From: Oscillospiraceae bacterium
Lineage (GTDB): Bacteria; Bacillota; Clostridia; Oscillospirales; Acutalibacteraceae
Assembly (NCBI GenBank): GCA_015066625.1
Contig: SVOC01000008.1
Coordinates: 48,133-112,132 of the forward strand
Direction: 5' to 3'
DNA length: 64,000 nt
The notes under the pieces: model-generated
Databases searched by the model: none
The model's input: only the letters and a program-made list of their open reading frames with translations
Told to the model about the DNA's origin: nothing
Translations under genes and position numbers: made by a program
Part shown: piece by piece, positions 9,360 to 18,126 of the stretch
How positions within the stretch are numbered: position 1 is the stretch's first letter
Layout of the letters: each line of letters begins with the position of its first letter

Positions 9360-10082
9360 ATGTCACAAATCATACTCGTTGCCTCGGGAAAAGGCGGCTC
9401 AGGCAAATCCTCGTTTGTAACGGGAGTCAGCAGGGCTTTGACCTCTTTGGGCAAAAAGGTGCTTGCAGTTGATTGCGACATCGGACTGCGCTCCCTTGAT
9501 ATTATGTTTGACGTTACGGAAAAGGTGGTTTTCGATTGGGGCGACCTTCTTATGGAACGTTGCACTGCGGAGCAAGCCGTTATCAAAGGTGAGATTGACC
9601 TTCTTGCCGCACCCAGAAGCTTCAGCGATGAATTCACTCCCGAAAAAACCGCAGAGCTTTTCAAATCCTTTGCGGATGATTACGATTATATTCTGCTTGA
9701 CGCACCTGCGGGCATTGACAGAGGCTTTATCCTTGCCGCTTCCGCCGCAGACAGAGCAGTTGTTATTTCAACGCCGGATTACGTTTGCGTAAGAAGCTGC
9801 GGCAGAGCCTTTGATGAGCTTCGCCGTATGGGCAAAGAGGATGTCAGGCTTGTCATAAATATGTTTGAAGTCAAACCCGTATGCAAACGCAGACTTCTCA
9901 ACATTGACCAGTGTATCGACGAAACAGGCGTGCAGCTTTTGGGAGTTGTGCCCCGTGACTATAACATATCATTCAGCACCGTAACGGGCAAAAAGCCTCC
10001 CTCGGATTCAACCTCTACCCTTGCATTTTCACGAATTGCAAGGCGAATAACCGGTCAGAGAATACCTCTTATCTGCGAATAA
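9360..10082 (+). CDS. minD: MinD/ParA-type ATPase, probable septum-site protein MinD
   Basis: 240 residues with a deviant Walker A motif, ASGKGGSGKSS (signature K11, P-loop K16). The switch region is DCDIGLRSLDIMFD and the Walker B is YILLDAPAGIDRG; both match MinD, the membrane ATPase that recruits the division inhibitor MinC. The ATG at 9360 follows AAAGGAG. It sits 14 bases after the PBP2 gene, a typical minD position. No minC or minE lies in the window, and the C-terminus lacks an obvious long amphipathic helix, so a related FlhG/ParA-like role is possible. Confidence 0.75.
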   Translation: MSQIILVASGKGGSGKSSFVTGVSRALTSLGKKVLAVDCDIGLRSLDIMFDVTEKVVFDWGDLLMERCTAEQAVIKGEIDLLAAPRSFSDEFTPEKTAELFKSFADDYDYILLDAPAGIDRGFILAASAADRAVVISTPDYVCVRSCGRAFDELRRMGKEDVRLVINMFEVKPVCKRRLLNIDQCIDETGVQLLGVVPRDYNISFSTVTGKKPPSDSTSTLAFSRIARRITGQRIPLICE

Positions 10083-10091
10083 GGTGAACTT

Positions 10092-11459
10092 ATGAATAAC
10101 AGCACAATCGCCGCCATTGCAACTCCCAATGCACCCGGCGGTATAGGAATAGTCCGTATTTCGGGTGAAAATGCCCTTGATGTTGCGGCTGAGATTTTTA
10201 AAACCGTAAGCGGTAAATCCGTTGCCGACAGCAAGGGGTATTGTGCCCACTTCGGCAATGTTTATGACAATAACGAAAGGCTTGACGAGGCGGTATGCCT
10301 CGTTTTTCGTGCACCCAGAAGCTATACCGGTGAGGATGTTGCCGAAATTTCCTGCCATGGCGGTCTTTATATCACAAAACGGGTGCTCCGTGCCGCACTT
10401 AATGCAGGTGCCGTGCCTGCCGAAGCAGGAGAATTCACAAAGCGTGCCTTTCTTAACGGCAAAATCGACCTTGCTGCCGCCGAAAGTGTTATGTCACTCA
10501 TCGGTGCATCGGGCAAGCAGGCTGCCGCCGCCGCACTCAACACCCTTGAAGGCAATCTGAGCCGTGAAATCAAAGGGGTTGCACAATCACTTGTTTCCGT
10601 CTGTGCTTCGCTTGCCGCCTGGGTTGACTATCCCGACGAGGATATTGAAGATACAAGTGCAGAGGATATGCTGCCCGTATTTGAAAATGCGAAAAAAAAA
10701 TTATCCGATATTATCCGCCACTACGATTGCGGCAGAGCAGTTACCGACGGCATTGACGCCGTTATAGTCGGCAAGCCCAATGTGGGCAAATCCACGCTGA
10801 TGAACCTGCTTACGGGCTTTGAACGCTCCATTGTTACCGACATCGCAGGCACAACCCGTGATGTGGTTGAAGAAAAGATCGTTCTCGGTGAAATCATTAT
10901 GCGTGTTGCGGATACCGCAGGCATAAGAGAAACGGAAAATGTGGTTGAAAATATCGGTGTCAGTCTTGCACGCCGCCGACTTGAAAGAGCCGAACTTGTG
11001 CTTGCGGTTTTTGACGGCAGTGAGCCTCTCACCGACGACGACCTTGACATTATTAATCAGAGTAAGGGCAAAAAAGCCGTTGCACTTCTCAATAAGGCAG
11101 ACCTTCCCCTGACTGCTGACAGAAAAATTATTTCCGATGCCTTTGAGTATGTGGTTGAGCTTTCCGCCTCAACGGGCGAAGGCAGAGATGAGCTTGAAAA
11201 GGCGGTTGCAAAAATCTGCTCCACGGATGAATTCAATCCCAACGCCGCCTGCCTTACCAGTGAAAGGCAGAGACAGTGCTGCGTGAATGCACTGAACTCA
11301 ATCGAGGATGCCGTTGCCGCAATTCACGGCGGAATGACTCTTGATGCGGTAAATGTGTGTGCCGACTGCGCAATTGATGCACTTCTTGAACTCACGGGCG
11401 AAAAGGCAACCTCCGCAGTTGTTGACGAAGTTTTTTCAAGATTCTGCGTCGGAAAGTAA
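10092..11459 (+). CDS. mnmE: tRNA modification GTPase MnmE
   Basis: 455 residues. With MnmG it installs the carboxymethylaminomethyl group on U34 of several tRNAs. The N-terminal formyl-THF-binding domain starts IAAIATPNAPGGIGIVRISG. The inserted G domain has G1 GKPNVGKS (227-234), DTAGIRE and NKAD. The C-terminal catalytic Cys motif is FCVGK at the very end. Its partner mnmG follows 215 bases downstream. In Bacillus the order jag-mnmE is usual, but here minD precedes it. Confidence 0.97.
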   Translation: MNNSTIAAIATPNAPGGIGIVRISGENALDVAAEIFKTVSGKSVADSKGYCAHFGNVYDNNERLDEAVCLVFRAPRSYTGEDVAEISCHGGLYITKRVLRAALNAGAVPAEAGEFTKRAFLNGKIDLAAAESVMSLIGASGKQAAAAALNTLEGNLSREIKGVAQSLVSVCASLAAWVDYPDEDIEDTSAEDMLPVFENAKKKLSDIIRHYDCGRAVTDGIDAVIVGKPNVGKSTLMNLLTGFERSIVTDIAGTTRDVVEEKIVLGEIIMRVADTAGIRETENVVENIGVSLARRRLERAELVLAVFDGSEPLTDDDLDIINQSKGKKAVALLNKADLPLTADRKIISDAFEYVVELSASTGEGRDELEKAVAKICSTDEFNPNAACLTSERQRQCCVNALNSIEDAVAAIHGGMTLDAVNVCADCAIDALLELTGEKATSAVVDEVFSRFCVGK

Positions 11460-11460
11460 G

Positions 11461-11487
11461 ATTATTATTCTTTATCAGAATAATAAT
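11461..11487 (+). terminator. AT-rich hairpin after mnmE
   Basis: A perfect 11-bp inverted repeat, ATTATTATTCT with a five-base loop, begins directly after the mnmE stop codon. A T5 run lies a few bases past it. The stem has only one G-C pair, so it is at best a weak terminator or an mRNA-end stabiliser. The remaining bases up to 11674 show no gene. Confidence 0.4.
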
Positions 11488-11674
11488 CCCTGTTTTTAAT
11501 GCTTCTTTGGAATAATAAAGCCGATTTTCGGATACAGACGATTACGCAAACCAAAACGACCTGAGCATCGTTTCAAAAATTTCTATCGGCTACAAAGCAG
11601 AGGTTCATTTTTCTAAATTAGAAATAATTACGGATTGTGTATTAAGAATTCATAATTATTAAAGTGGTGTTATT

Positions 11675-13549
11675 ATGGAATACATTTCAGAAAATTTTGA
11701 TATTGCCGTTATCGGCGCAGGGCACGCAGGAATTGAAGCGGGTCTTGCTGCCGCACGTCTCGGATGCAAAACGGCGGTTTTTACAATCAATCTGGACTGG
11801 GTAGGCAATATGCCCTGCAACCCTTCAATCGGCGGTACATCTAAGGGACACCTTGTCCGTGAGATTGATGCTCTCGGCGGTGAAATGGGCGTTGCCGCCG
11901 ACCTTAACACCCTGCAAAACAGAATGCTTAATCTGGGCAAAGGTCCTGCCGTACACAGCCTTCGTGCACAGATTGACCGCCGTGCATATTCCGATTATAT
12001 GAAATCCGTTATGGAAAAGCAGGAAAATCTTTATCTTCGTCAAGCTGAAATCATTGATATCCGCAAAGACGGCGATGAGTGGATTCTCAAAACACGGCTT
12101 GAAGCCCTTCACAAGGTAAAGGCTGTTATTATCGCAACAGGCACCTTTCTTGCAGGCAAGGTTTTTATCGGCGATGTTTCATATGACAGCGGTCCCGACG
12201 GAATGTTTCCTTCCGTTGAGCTTGCAACGGCACTTAAAAACCTTGGCGTTATGACCCGCCGCTTCAAAACCGGCACTCCCCCCAGAATCAACCGCCGCAG
12301 TGTTGATACCCAAAACCTTGAGCCTCAGTACGGCGACGAGAAAATAACTCATTTTTCATACAGAAAAGATATTGAGGTTTGCAACACCGAGCCTTGTTAT
12401 ATTACATATACCGGCGAAGAAACCAAGCGTATTATTCTTGAAAATCTTCACCGTTCACCCCTTTATTCAGGCAAAATCGACGGCGTCGGTCCCCGATACT
12501 GCCCCAGTATTGAAGATAAAATCGTGCGTTTTTCCGAAAAAGAACGCCATCAGATATTTGTTGAACCCTGCGGAGCAAATACGGATGAGATGTATTTGCA
12601 GGGTCTTTCATCCTCTCTCCCCGAGGATGTTCAGCTTAAAATAGTCCGCAGTATACCCGGTCTTGAAAAAGCAGAATTTCTCCGCACCGCCTATGCCATT
12701 GAATATGACTGCGTTGACCCTCTTTCGCTCAGACAGACCCTTGAATTCAAGGATTTTGAAGGTCTTTACGGCGCAGGACAGTTCAACGGTTCAAGCGGAT
12801 ATGAAGAAGCTGCGGCTCAGGGTCTTGTGGCAGGCATGAACGCCGCACTTAAAATTCAGGGCAAAGAACCCGTTATTCTTGACCGCACAACCTCATATAT
12901 CGGTACTCTCATTGATGACCTTGTCACAAAAGGCTGCTCCGACCCTTACAGAATGATGACCTCACGCTCCGAATACCGACTCATTCTCAGGCAGGATAAC
13001 GCAGACCGCCGACTTACCGAAATCGGATATAAAGCAGGTCTTATCAGCGAGGAAAGGTATTCAGATTTCCTTAATAAGCTTGAACTTATTGCCGCCGAGC
13101 GTGAAAGAGTTGCCAATCTTTCAATCCCCAAAACCCCCGAAATTGATGCCATGCTTGTTTCACGTGAAACATCTGCACTTGAAAAGGGTCTTAAAATGAT
13201 TGAGCTTCTCCGCAGACCTCAGATAGGCTATAAGGATTTAACCCCCTTTGACACAACAAGACCCGACCTGCCCGACGATATTTTTGAGCAGGTTGAAATT
13301 GACATCAAGTACGAAGGCTATATAAAACGCCAGCAAATGCAGATAAATGAACTGCGCCGACTTGAAGTCAAGCGACTTCCCGAGGATCTTGATTATAAAT
13401 TGATTACGGGTCTGCGCCTTGAAGCCATTGAAAAGCTTTGCAAAATACGACCCGAAACCGTGGGTCAGGCTTCAAGAATTTCAGGCGTTTCTCCTGCCGA
13501 TATCTCGGTTTTACTTATTTACCTTGAAAGGAACGGAATAAATGTATAA
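11675..13549 (+). CDS. mnmG: tRNA uridine-5-carboxymethylaminomethyl modification enzyme MnmG
   Basis: 624 residues, the normal length. It is the FAD- and NADH-dependent partner of MnmE. The FAD-binding motif [10 protein letters not shown] (14-23) is followed by the family box [20 protein letters not shown]. Other family boxes are [28 protein letters not shown] and the C-terminal IPEDLDY-like segment [12 protein letters not shown]. The rsmG start overlaps its last codons. A perfect parS site lies inside the coding sequence at 13156-13171. Confidence 0.97.
   Translation: MEYISENFDIAVIGAGHAGIEAGLAAARLGCKTAVFTINLDWVGNMPCNPSIGGTSKGHLVREIDALGGEMGVAADLNTLQNRMLNLGKGPAVHSLRAQIDRRAYSDYMKSVMEKQENLYLRQAEIIDIRKDGDEWILKTRLEALHKVKAVIIATGTFLAGKVFIGDVSYDSGPDGMFPSVELATALKNLGVMTRRFKTGTPPRINRRSVDTQNLEPQYGDEKITHFSYRKDIEVCNTEPCYITYTGEETKRIILENLHRSPLYSGKIDGVGPRYCPSIEDKIVRFSEKERHQIFVEPCGANTDEMYLQGLSSSLPEDVQLKIVRSIPGLEKAEFLRTAYAIEYDCVDPLSLRQTLEFKDFEGLYGAGQFNGSSGYEEAAAQGLVAGMNAALKIQGKEPVILDRTTSYIGTLIDDLVTKGCSDPYRMMTSRSEYRLILRQDNADRRLTEIGYKAGLISEERYSDFLNKLELIAAERERVANLSIPKTPEIDAMLVSRETSALEKGLKMIELLRRPQIGYKDLTPFDTTRPDLPDDIFEQVEIDIKYEGYIKRQQMQINELRRLEVKRLPEDLDYKLITGLRLEAIEKLCKIRPETVGQASRISGVSPADISVLLIYLERNGINV
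13156..13171. promoter_or_regulatory. parS: parS centromere site inside mnmG
   Basis: TGTTTCACGTGAAACA, a perfect 16-bp palindrome identical to the Bacillus parS consensus. It is read through as coding sequence of mnmG (residues around 494-499). It should be a ParB/Spo0J nucleation site, 3.1 kb upstream of parB. Confidence 0.9.
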
Positions 13550-14252
13550 TTCCTCACTGCTGATTTCCGATGCGGAAAGACTCGGAATTTCACTGACCGA
13601 TGAGCAGTTAAGCCGATTTGAAACCCTTTCCGATTTGCTCGTCGAGCAGAATAAAACAATGAATTTAACTGCCATAACCGACCCCGACGGTATTGCCGTC
13701 AAGCATTTTGCAGACAGCATATCCGTGCTGACCGCCGCAGAATTGCCCCAAGGTGCAAAGGTGCTTGATGTGGGTACCGGTGCAGGCTTCCCCGGTATTC
13801 CCCTGCTGATTATGCGTCCCGACCTTGACCTGACCATGATTGACAGCACCGCAAAAAAGCTGAAATATGTTGAAAACACGGTGAATGAGCTGGGTCTTAT
13901 GGCAACAACCCTGCATACAAGGGCCGAAGAAGCAGGTCAGAGCAAGGAATACAGAGAAAAATTTGATTTTGTCTGTTCCCGTGCGGTTGCGGCTCTGAAT
14001 GTGCTTTGTGAATACTGCCTGCCTTTTGTCAGGCAGAACGGTCTGTTTATTGCAATGAAAGGTGCAAAGGCACAGGAAGAAATCGACGGTGCAAAGTCCG
14101 CCATAAAGCTTCTCGGCGGCAAGATTATTGCGGAAAAATCTTTTTCTCTTTCCGACGGCGGCGAAAGAACCCTTGTTGTTATCAAAAAGATTTCGCAAAT
14201 TCCGCCCAAATACCCCAGACCCTCTGCACAGATAGCCAAAAAGCCTCTTTAA
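13542..14252 (+). CDS. rsmG: 16S rRNA (guanine-N7) methyltransferase RsmG
   Basis: 236 residues. It methylates G527 (E. coli numbering) of 16S rRNA using SAM. The SAM-binding loop [15 protein letters not shown] is at about residues 75-89. The family box [19 protein letters not shown] precedes it, and the [18 protein letters not shown] segment is conserved. The start overlaps mnmG by eight bases, indicating translational coupling. The C-terminus has a short Pro/Lys-rich extension. Confidence 0.95.
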   Translation: MYNSSLLISDAERLGISLTDEQLSRFETLSDLLVEQNKTMNLTAITDPDGIAVKHFADSISVLTAAELPQGAKVLDVGTGAGFPGIPLLIMRPDLDLTMIDSTAKKLKYVENTVNELGLMATTLHTRAEEAGQSKEYREKFDFVCSRAVAALNVLCEYCLPFVRQNGLFIAMKGAKAQEEIDGAKSAIKLLGGKIIAEKSFSLSDGGERTLVVIKKISQIPPKYPRPSAQIAKKPL

Positions 14253-14364
14253 ATTTAATATGAATTGTCGGTTTGCCTCATTTACGGGCGAACGGTTATG
14301 CTGGACAATCCCCTCTTTCGGTGTTATGATTTAGTCAACGAAACCGAACGGGGGGATTTACTGT

Positions 14365-15195
14365 TTGAAAAACAATAAGTATAAAATCGGCGGTCAGATA
14401 ATTCTTGTGCCGCAGGAAGAAATATTTCCGAACCCCAATCAGCCCCGTAAACGGTTTGATTTTGATGAGCTTGAAGGGCTTGCGCAAAGCATCCGTCAGA
14501 ACGGAATAATTCAGCCCATTGCAGTAAGAGTTAATGAGAAAGGTCAGTATGAACTGATTTCAGGCGAAAGGCGGCTTCGGGCTTCAAGGCTTGTAGGCAT
14601 AACCCGTATACCCTGCATCATAATGGAGGCAAATGACAGTAAATCTGCGCTTTTTGCCCTTATTGAGAACATACAGCGTACCGACCTGAGCTTTTTTGAA
14701 GAAGCTGTTGCTATAGATAAACTGATTAACGAATACGGTATGAGCCGCGACGAAGTATGCAAAAAGCTTGGCAAAGCCCCCCCTACCGTATCAAATAAAC
14801 TCCGTTTGCTTCGACTTCCCGAAGAAATCAGGCTCAAAATCGTTCAAGAAAATCTGACGGAGCGCCATGCAAGGGCTTTGCTCAAAATGAATAACCTCAG
14901 CCAAATTCAGCGCGCTCTTTCAATAATATCGGAAAAAAGACTTAATGTTGAAGAATCAGAAAAGCTTATTGACCAGATTATGAATAACGACAGCCGCCGC
15001 AGACAGCCGCCTGTCAAGCTTTTCAAGGATGTACGCATTTTTGTGAATACCCTTAACCATGCCGTTGATACCATGCGCAGAGCAGGAATTGAAGCAGATT
15101 CAGCCAAAAGTGAAACGGATGAATATATTGAATATATTGTCCGTATTCCCAAAACAGGCAACTGCGTAATAAAGGCAAGGCGTACATCAGCTTAA
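14365..15195 (+). CDS. noc: ParB-family DNA-binding protein, probable nucleoid occlusion factor Noc
   Basis: 276 residues. The ParB N-terminal domain carries the CTP-binding box GERRLRAS (67-74) and a helix-turn-helix around 125-150 (MSRDEVCKKLGKAPPTVSNK). Noc binds its own sites and keeps FtsZ rings off the nucleoid. The call as Noc rather than ParB rests on its place directly after rsmG and before parA, as in Bacillus. The N-terminus lacks the short amphipathic helix of Bacillus Noc in obvious form. The start is TTG at 14365 behind a GGGGGGA ribosome site. No Noc-binding consensus was seen in the window. Confidence 0.8.
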   Translation: MKNNKYKIGGQIILVPQEEIFPNPNQPRKRFDFDELEGLAQSIRQNGIIQPIAVRVNEKGQYELISGERRLRASRLVGITRIPCIIMEANDSKSALFALIENIQRTDLSFFEEAVAIDKLINEYGMSRDEVCKKLGKAPPTVSNKLRLLRLPEEIRLKIVQENLTERHARALLKMNNLSQIQRALSIISEKRLNVEESEKLIDQIMNNDSRRRQPPVKLFKDVRIFVNTLNHAVDTMRRAGIEADSAKSETDEYIEYIVRIPKTGNCVIKARRTSA

Positions 15196-15247
15196 TTCGG
15201 ACAACTTCTTACCATATCTTTCTCTTTCACACCCACATCCACAGCGG

Positions 15248-15273
15248 GAGGGGCAGGTTAATTCCTGCCCCTC
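15248..15273 (+). terminator. Hairpin after noc, next to parS
   Basis: A perfect 10-bp stem GAGGGGCAGG with a six-base loop. The following T stretch is short and interrupted, and it runs into the parS site at 15278. Confidence 0.6.
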
Positions 15274-15277
15274 TTGC

Positions 15278-15293
15278 TGTTTCACGTGAAACA
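15278..15293. promoter_or_regulatory. parS: parS centromere site between noc and parA
   Basis: A second perfect copy of TGTTTCACGTGAAACA, 235 bases upstream of the parA start. ParB bound here could also influence parAB expression. Confidence 0.93.
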
Positions 15294-15378
15294 ATATTTA
15301 ATTTTTGTCTTTTCTTTTCAAAATATATATGTTATACTAAATAAAAGCTTATTACATTATGTAATATGTCTTTATGAC

Positions 15379-15502
15379 AAGTGAACAGTGAATAATGAAA
15401 AGTGAATAGTTATGGAAGGGCTTCGCCCTTACCCATTTATATAATCGGTCATAGGCGGAGCCTATCCGAAACTTTTCACTTTTTACTCTTAACTTTTCAC
15501 TT
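15379..15502. repeat. MITE-like intergenic element with imperfect terminal inverted repeats
   Basis: A 124-base element lies between parS and parA. Its ends (15379-15406 and 15475-15502) are inverted repeats matching at 23 of 28 positions, rich in AAGTGAAAAGT. Two perfect hairpins lie inside: AAGGGCTTCGCCCTT (15416-15430) and ATAGGCGGAGCCTAT (15451-15465). It holds no ORF. The structure fits a small non-autonomous repeat or a miniature inverted-repeat transposon. The rest of the 15196-15528 gap holds parS and a terminator. Confidence 0.55.
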
Positions 15503-15528
15503 TAACAATACATTCGGGAGAGATTATT

Positions 15529-16296
15529 TTGGGAAAAACCGTTGCAATAGTCAATCAAAAAGGCGGCGTAGGTAAAACAACCTCTGCCGTTAACCTTACT
15601 GCCGCATTGGGCAGCAAAGGATATAAGGTGCTGCTTGTTGATATCGACCCTCAGGGTAACTCCACAAGCGGTCTCGGTGTTAACAAAAGAGGACTTGAAA
15701 AATCATCATACAGCGTGCTTATCGGCGGATGTCCCGCAGAAGAAGCAATTGTTGAAACGCCCTATGCCAATGTTTTTGTTATGCCTTCAAGCATGGACCT
15801 TGCAGGTGCAGAGCTTGAACTTGTTGAAACTCAGAAAAGAGAATCAAGGCTTAAAAATTCGCTTACACTTGTAAAAGACAAGTTTGATTTCATTTTTCTT
15901 GACTGTCCCCCCTCTCTGGGACTCATCACCCTTAACGGTCTTTGTGCCGCAGATACACTGATAGTTCCCATTCAGTGTGAATTCTTCGCACTTGAAGGTC
16001 TGTCACAGCTTATTTCAACCGTGCGTACGGTGAAGCGTCTTTACAATCCCTACATAGAAATCGAAGGCGTTCTTCTGACCATGTATAACGGTCAGCTCAA
16101 CCTTACTCAGCAGGTTGTAGAGGAAGTGAAGCGATGCTTCCCCAAAAAGGTTTATTCAACCGTTATCCCCAGAAACGTACGCCTTTCGGAAGCACCCAGC
16201 TACGGTCAGCCCGTTATGTACTATGACAAATCCTCAAAGGGCGCTCACGCTTATAACGACCTGGCAGATGAATTTCTTAAATTGAACGGCAGATAA
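15529..16296 (+). CDS. parA: Chromosome partitioning ATPase ParA/Soj
   Basis: 255 residues. A deviant Walker A motif, QKGGVGKTT (K11 and K16), is followed by the DIDPQGNSTSGLG switch and the DCPPSLGLITLN Walker B. ParA binds DNA nonspecifically as an ATP dimer, helps move ParB-parS complexes and acts on DnaA in Bacillus. The start is TTG at 15529 behind GGGAGAG. parB starts 12 bases after the stop. Confidence 0.95.
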   Translation: MGKTVAIVNQKGGVGKTTSAVNLTAALGSKGYKVLLVDIDPQGNSTSGLGVNKRGLEKSSYSVLIGGCPAEEAIVETPYANVFVMPSSMDLAGAELELVETQKRESRLKNSLTLVKDKFDFIFLDCPPSLGLITLNGLCAADTLIVPIQCEFFALEGLSQLISTVRTVKRLYNPYIEIEGVLLTMYNGQLNLTQQVVEEVKRCFPKKVYSTVIPRNVRLSEAPSYGQPVMYYDKSSKGAHAYNDLADEFLKLNGR

Positions 16297-16307
16297 GGAG
16301 AAATAAT

Positions 16308-17174
16308 ATGGCACCTAAAAAAAGCGGACTCGGCAGAGGCCTTGATTCTCTGCTTTTAGATAACTCACTTGAAGAAACCGGCGCAGGTCAGCCTGTAAAG
16401 CTGGGTCTTATGGAAATCGAACCCAATAAAGAACAGGCAAGAAAGCAGTTTGACGACGATGCACTTTCAGAGCTTGCGGATTCAATCGCCCAGCACGGTG
16501 TACTTCAGCCCCTGCTTGTCCGCCCCATGCTTGGCGGCGGATATCAGCTTGTTGCAGGTGAAAGACGCTGGAGAGCAAGCCGCATTGCAGGGCTTACTCA
16601 GGTACCTGTTATCATAAAGGAACTTACGGACACCGAAGCAGCGGTTATATCGCTGATTGAAAATTTACAGCGCGAGGACCTTAACCCTGTTGAAGAAGCC
16701 TTCGGATTTGCAAGCCTTATGAAAGATTTCAACCTTACTCAGGAGGAAGCCGCTCAGCGTGTAGGCAAGTCACGCCCTGCCGTTGCAAACGCACTCCGTC
16801 TTCTCAAGCTTCCCGAAGCAGTGCTCAATATGGTTCGTGAAAACAAGCTTTCTGCAGGTCACGCCAGAGCACTCGCCTCTCTCAACGACGAAAAGCTGAT
16901 TGTTTCTACAGCGGAATTTGTTGTTGCAAAGGCACTCTCCGTAAGAGCAACCGAAAAGCTTGTGAAGTCACTTTCCGCCGAGAAAAAAGAGAAGAAAAAA
17001 GCACCTTCAAGAAACAGCTTTTTCGATGAGGTTGAGCTTTCACTCAACAACAGCCTTGGCAGAAAAGCAAAGGTTATCACCAAAAACGGAAAAGAAGGCG
17101 GTACCCTTGAAATCGCATTTTTCGACAAAGACGACCTTGCAAGAATAGCAAATATTCTCTCTGCACTCGAATAA
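16308..17174 (+). CDS. parB: Chromosome partitioning protein ParB/Spo0J
   Basis: 288 residues. The short N-terminal ParA-interaction stretch KKSGLGRGLDSLL is intact. The CTPase/DNA clamp domain has GERRWRA (84-90) and NLQREDLNPVEEA. A helix-turn-helix (LTQEEAAQRVGKSRPAVANA) recognises parS. The C-terminal dimerisation domain is present after a Lys-rich linker around 220-235. It is the binding partner of the two parS sites in the window. Confidence 0.96.
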   Translation: MAPKKSGLGRGLDSLLLDNSLEETGAGQPVKLGLMEIEPNKEQARKQFDDDALSELADSIAQHGVLQPLLVRPMLGGGYQLVAGERRWRASRIAGLTQVPVIIKELTDTEAAVISLIENLQREDLNPVEEAFGFASLMKDFNLTQEEAAQRVGKSRPAVANALRLLKLPEAVLNMVRENKLSAGHARALASLNDEKLIVSTAEFVVAKALSVRATEKLVKSLSAEKKEKKKAPSRNSFFDEVELSLNNSLGRKAKVITKNGKEGGTLEIAFFDKDDLARIANILSALE

Positions 17175-17182
17175 AAATATCA

Positions 17183-17214
17183 ACCGTCCGATGCTTAATC
17201 GGGCGGTTTTTCGT
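17183..17214 (+). terminator. Terminator of parAB
   Basis: Stem ACCGTCCGAT / ATCGGGCGGT (one G-T pair) with a five-base loop followed by TTTTTCGTT. Confidence 0.85.
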
Positions 17215-17342
17215 TAAAAAAGTTAATAACGTGTGGTAAAAGTAGAATAACTCCCATAAAAATTATATTTTTGGGTGTGCATATTCCCTTTTATTGGGAA
17301 AATAATATTTTTGAAAATTTCTGAAAAATATTAATTTTAGGC

Positions 17343-17371
17343 TTGACAATTACGTTTGTCTTTGCTATAAT
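17343..17371 (+). promoter_or_regulatory. Consensus sigma-A promoter of tRNA-Gly
   Basis: Exact TTGACA and exact TATAAT are separated by 17 bases, ending 13 bases before the tRNA. Confidence 0.9.
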
Positions 17372-17384
17372 CTCTCTTGCAGTT

Positions 17385-17460
17385 GCGGATGTAGCTCATC
17401 TGGTAGAGCGCCACCTTGCCAAGGTGGAGGTAGCGAGTTCGAGCCTCGTCATCCGCTCCA
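17385..17460 (+). tRNA. tRNA-Gly (anticodon GCC)
   Basis: 76 bases including an encoded CCA end. The acceptor stem GCGGATG pairs with CATCCGC. The anticodon stem-loop CCACCTT-GCC-AAGGTGG reads GGC/GGU glycine codons. The T arm contains GTTCGAGCC. It has its own promoter and terminator. Confidence 0.97.
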
Positions 17461-17462
17461 TG

Positions 17463-17496
17463 AAAAAAACCTTTGTCTTCGGACAAAGGTTTTTTA
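17463..17496 (+). terminator. Terminator of tRNA-Gly
   Basis: Stem AAAACCTTTGTC / GACAAAGGTTTT with a TTCG tetraloop and a T6 end. Confidence 0.92.
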
Positions 17497-17497
17497 G

Positions 17498-17660
17498 CTA
17501 TATTCGCCTTACAGCGAGTTAAATTGATTTCATCAGCTGAATTTGCTTTGCAAGCTAAATTGTCCTCAGACAGCTGAGCACGAATATAATTTCGCTTTTG
17601 CAAAGCAAAAATTCAGCTACGAAGTAATATCGCTGCCACATAAGCGGCAATTCAGCTAAG
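17498..17660. repeat. Palindrome-rich segment ahead of the four-helix-bundle gene
   Basis: Several short inverted repeats are packed here: TATATTCG with CGAATATA flanking the left part, TTTTGC-AAA-GCAAAA, and GCTGCCACATAAGCGGC. The word TTCAGCT or its complement recurs about every 30-60 bases, the last copy next to the AAGGAGA ribosome site of the gene at 17671. No ORF is present. It may be a repeat element travelling with that gene. Confidence 0.45.
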
Positions 17661-17670
17661 GAGATATTTT

Positions 17671-18027
17671 ATGGCAGAAAGTATTATGTTAAATAAAGCA
17701 AAAGACTTTGCTGTTAATATTGTTATCCTTTGCCGCAAAATAAAAGAAGAGAAAAAAGAATCTGTATTAACAAATCAACTTATCCGTTCCGGAACATCAA
17801 TCGGTGCAAACATTCACGAATCCAAATATGCCCACAGTAAGGCTGACTTTATTGCAAAAATGCAGATTGCTTTGAAAGAGTGCTATGAATCAGAATACTG
17901 GCTTGAACTGCTGAACAGAACAGGTTACATTTCAGACGACTGTTATAAGTCCCTGCGTAATGACTGTGGCTCAATTCGCCGTATGCTCATTTCATCGATA
18001 AATACAACCAAACAAAACTCTGACTAA
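17671..18027 (+). CDS. Four-helix-bundle protein (23S rRNA intervening-sequence protein family)
   Basis: 118 residues, all helical. The family pattern is clear: SVLTNQLIRSGTSIGANIHE, then KADFIAKMQIALKECYESEYWLELL. The family was first seen encoded in intervening sequences of 23S rRNA but also occurs, as here, as free-standing genes. It is thought to form pentameric helical bundles, and its function is unknown. It follows AAGGAGA and a palindrome-rich leader, sits right after a tRNA gene, and has its own terminator, which suggests an inserted cassette. Confidence 0.88.
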   Translation: MAESIMLNKAKDFAVNIVILCRKIKEEKKESVLTNQLIRSGTSIGANIHESKYAHSKADFIAKMQIALKECYESEYWLELLNRTGYISDDCYKSLRNDCGSIRRMLISSINTTKQNSD

Positions 18028-18055
18028 CCGCTTCTCCGTAAGCGGTTTTTGTTTT
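18027..18055 (+). terminator. Terminator after the four-helix-bundle gene
   Basis: ACCGCTT / AAGCGGT stem with loop CTCCGT and TTTTTG following, overlapping the stop codon by one base. Confidence 0.75.
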
Positions 18056-18066
18056 ATACAAACCGA

Positions 18067-18095
18067 TTGAAAAAAGCTCCGTCAGATGTTATAAT
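18067..18095 (+). promoter_or_regulatory. Sigma-A promoter of the two-component system
   Basis: TTGAAA and TATAAT with 17-base spacing, about 30 bases before the response regulator start. Confidence 0.75.
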
Positions 18096-18126
18096 GATTA
18101 TAACTAACCGGACGGGAGGTAAATTT

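Noticed and set aside
15305..15340. Possible parA promoter with TATACT at 15333
   Set aside because: No acceptable -35 box at 16-18 bases.
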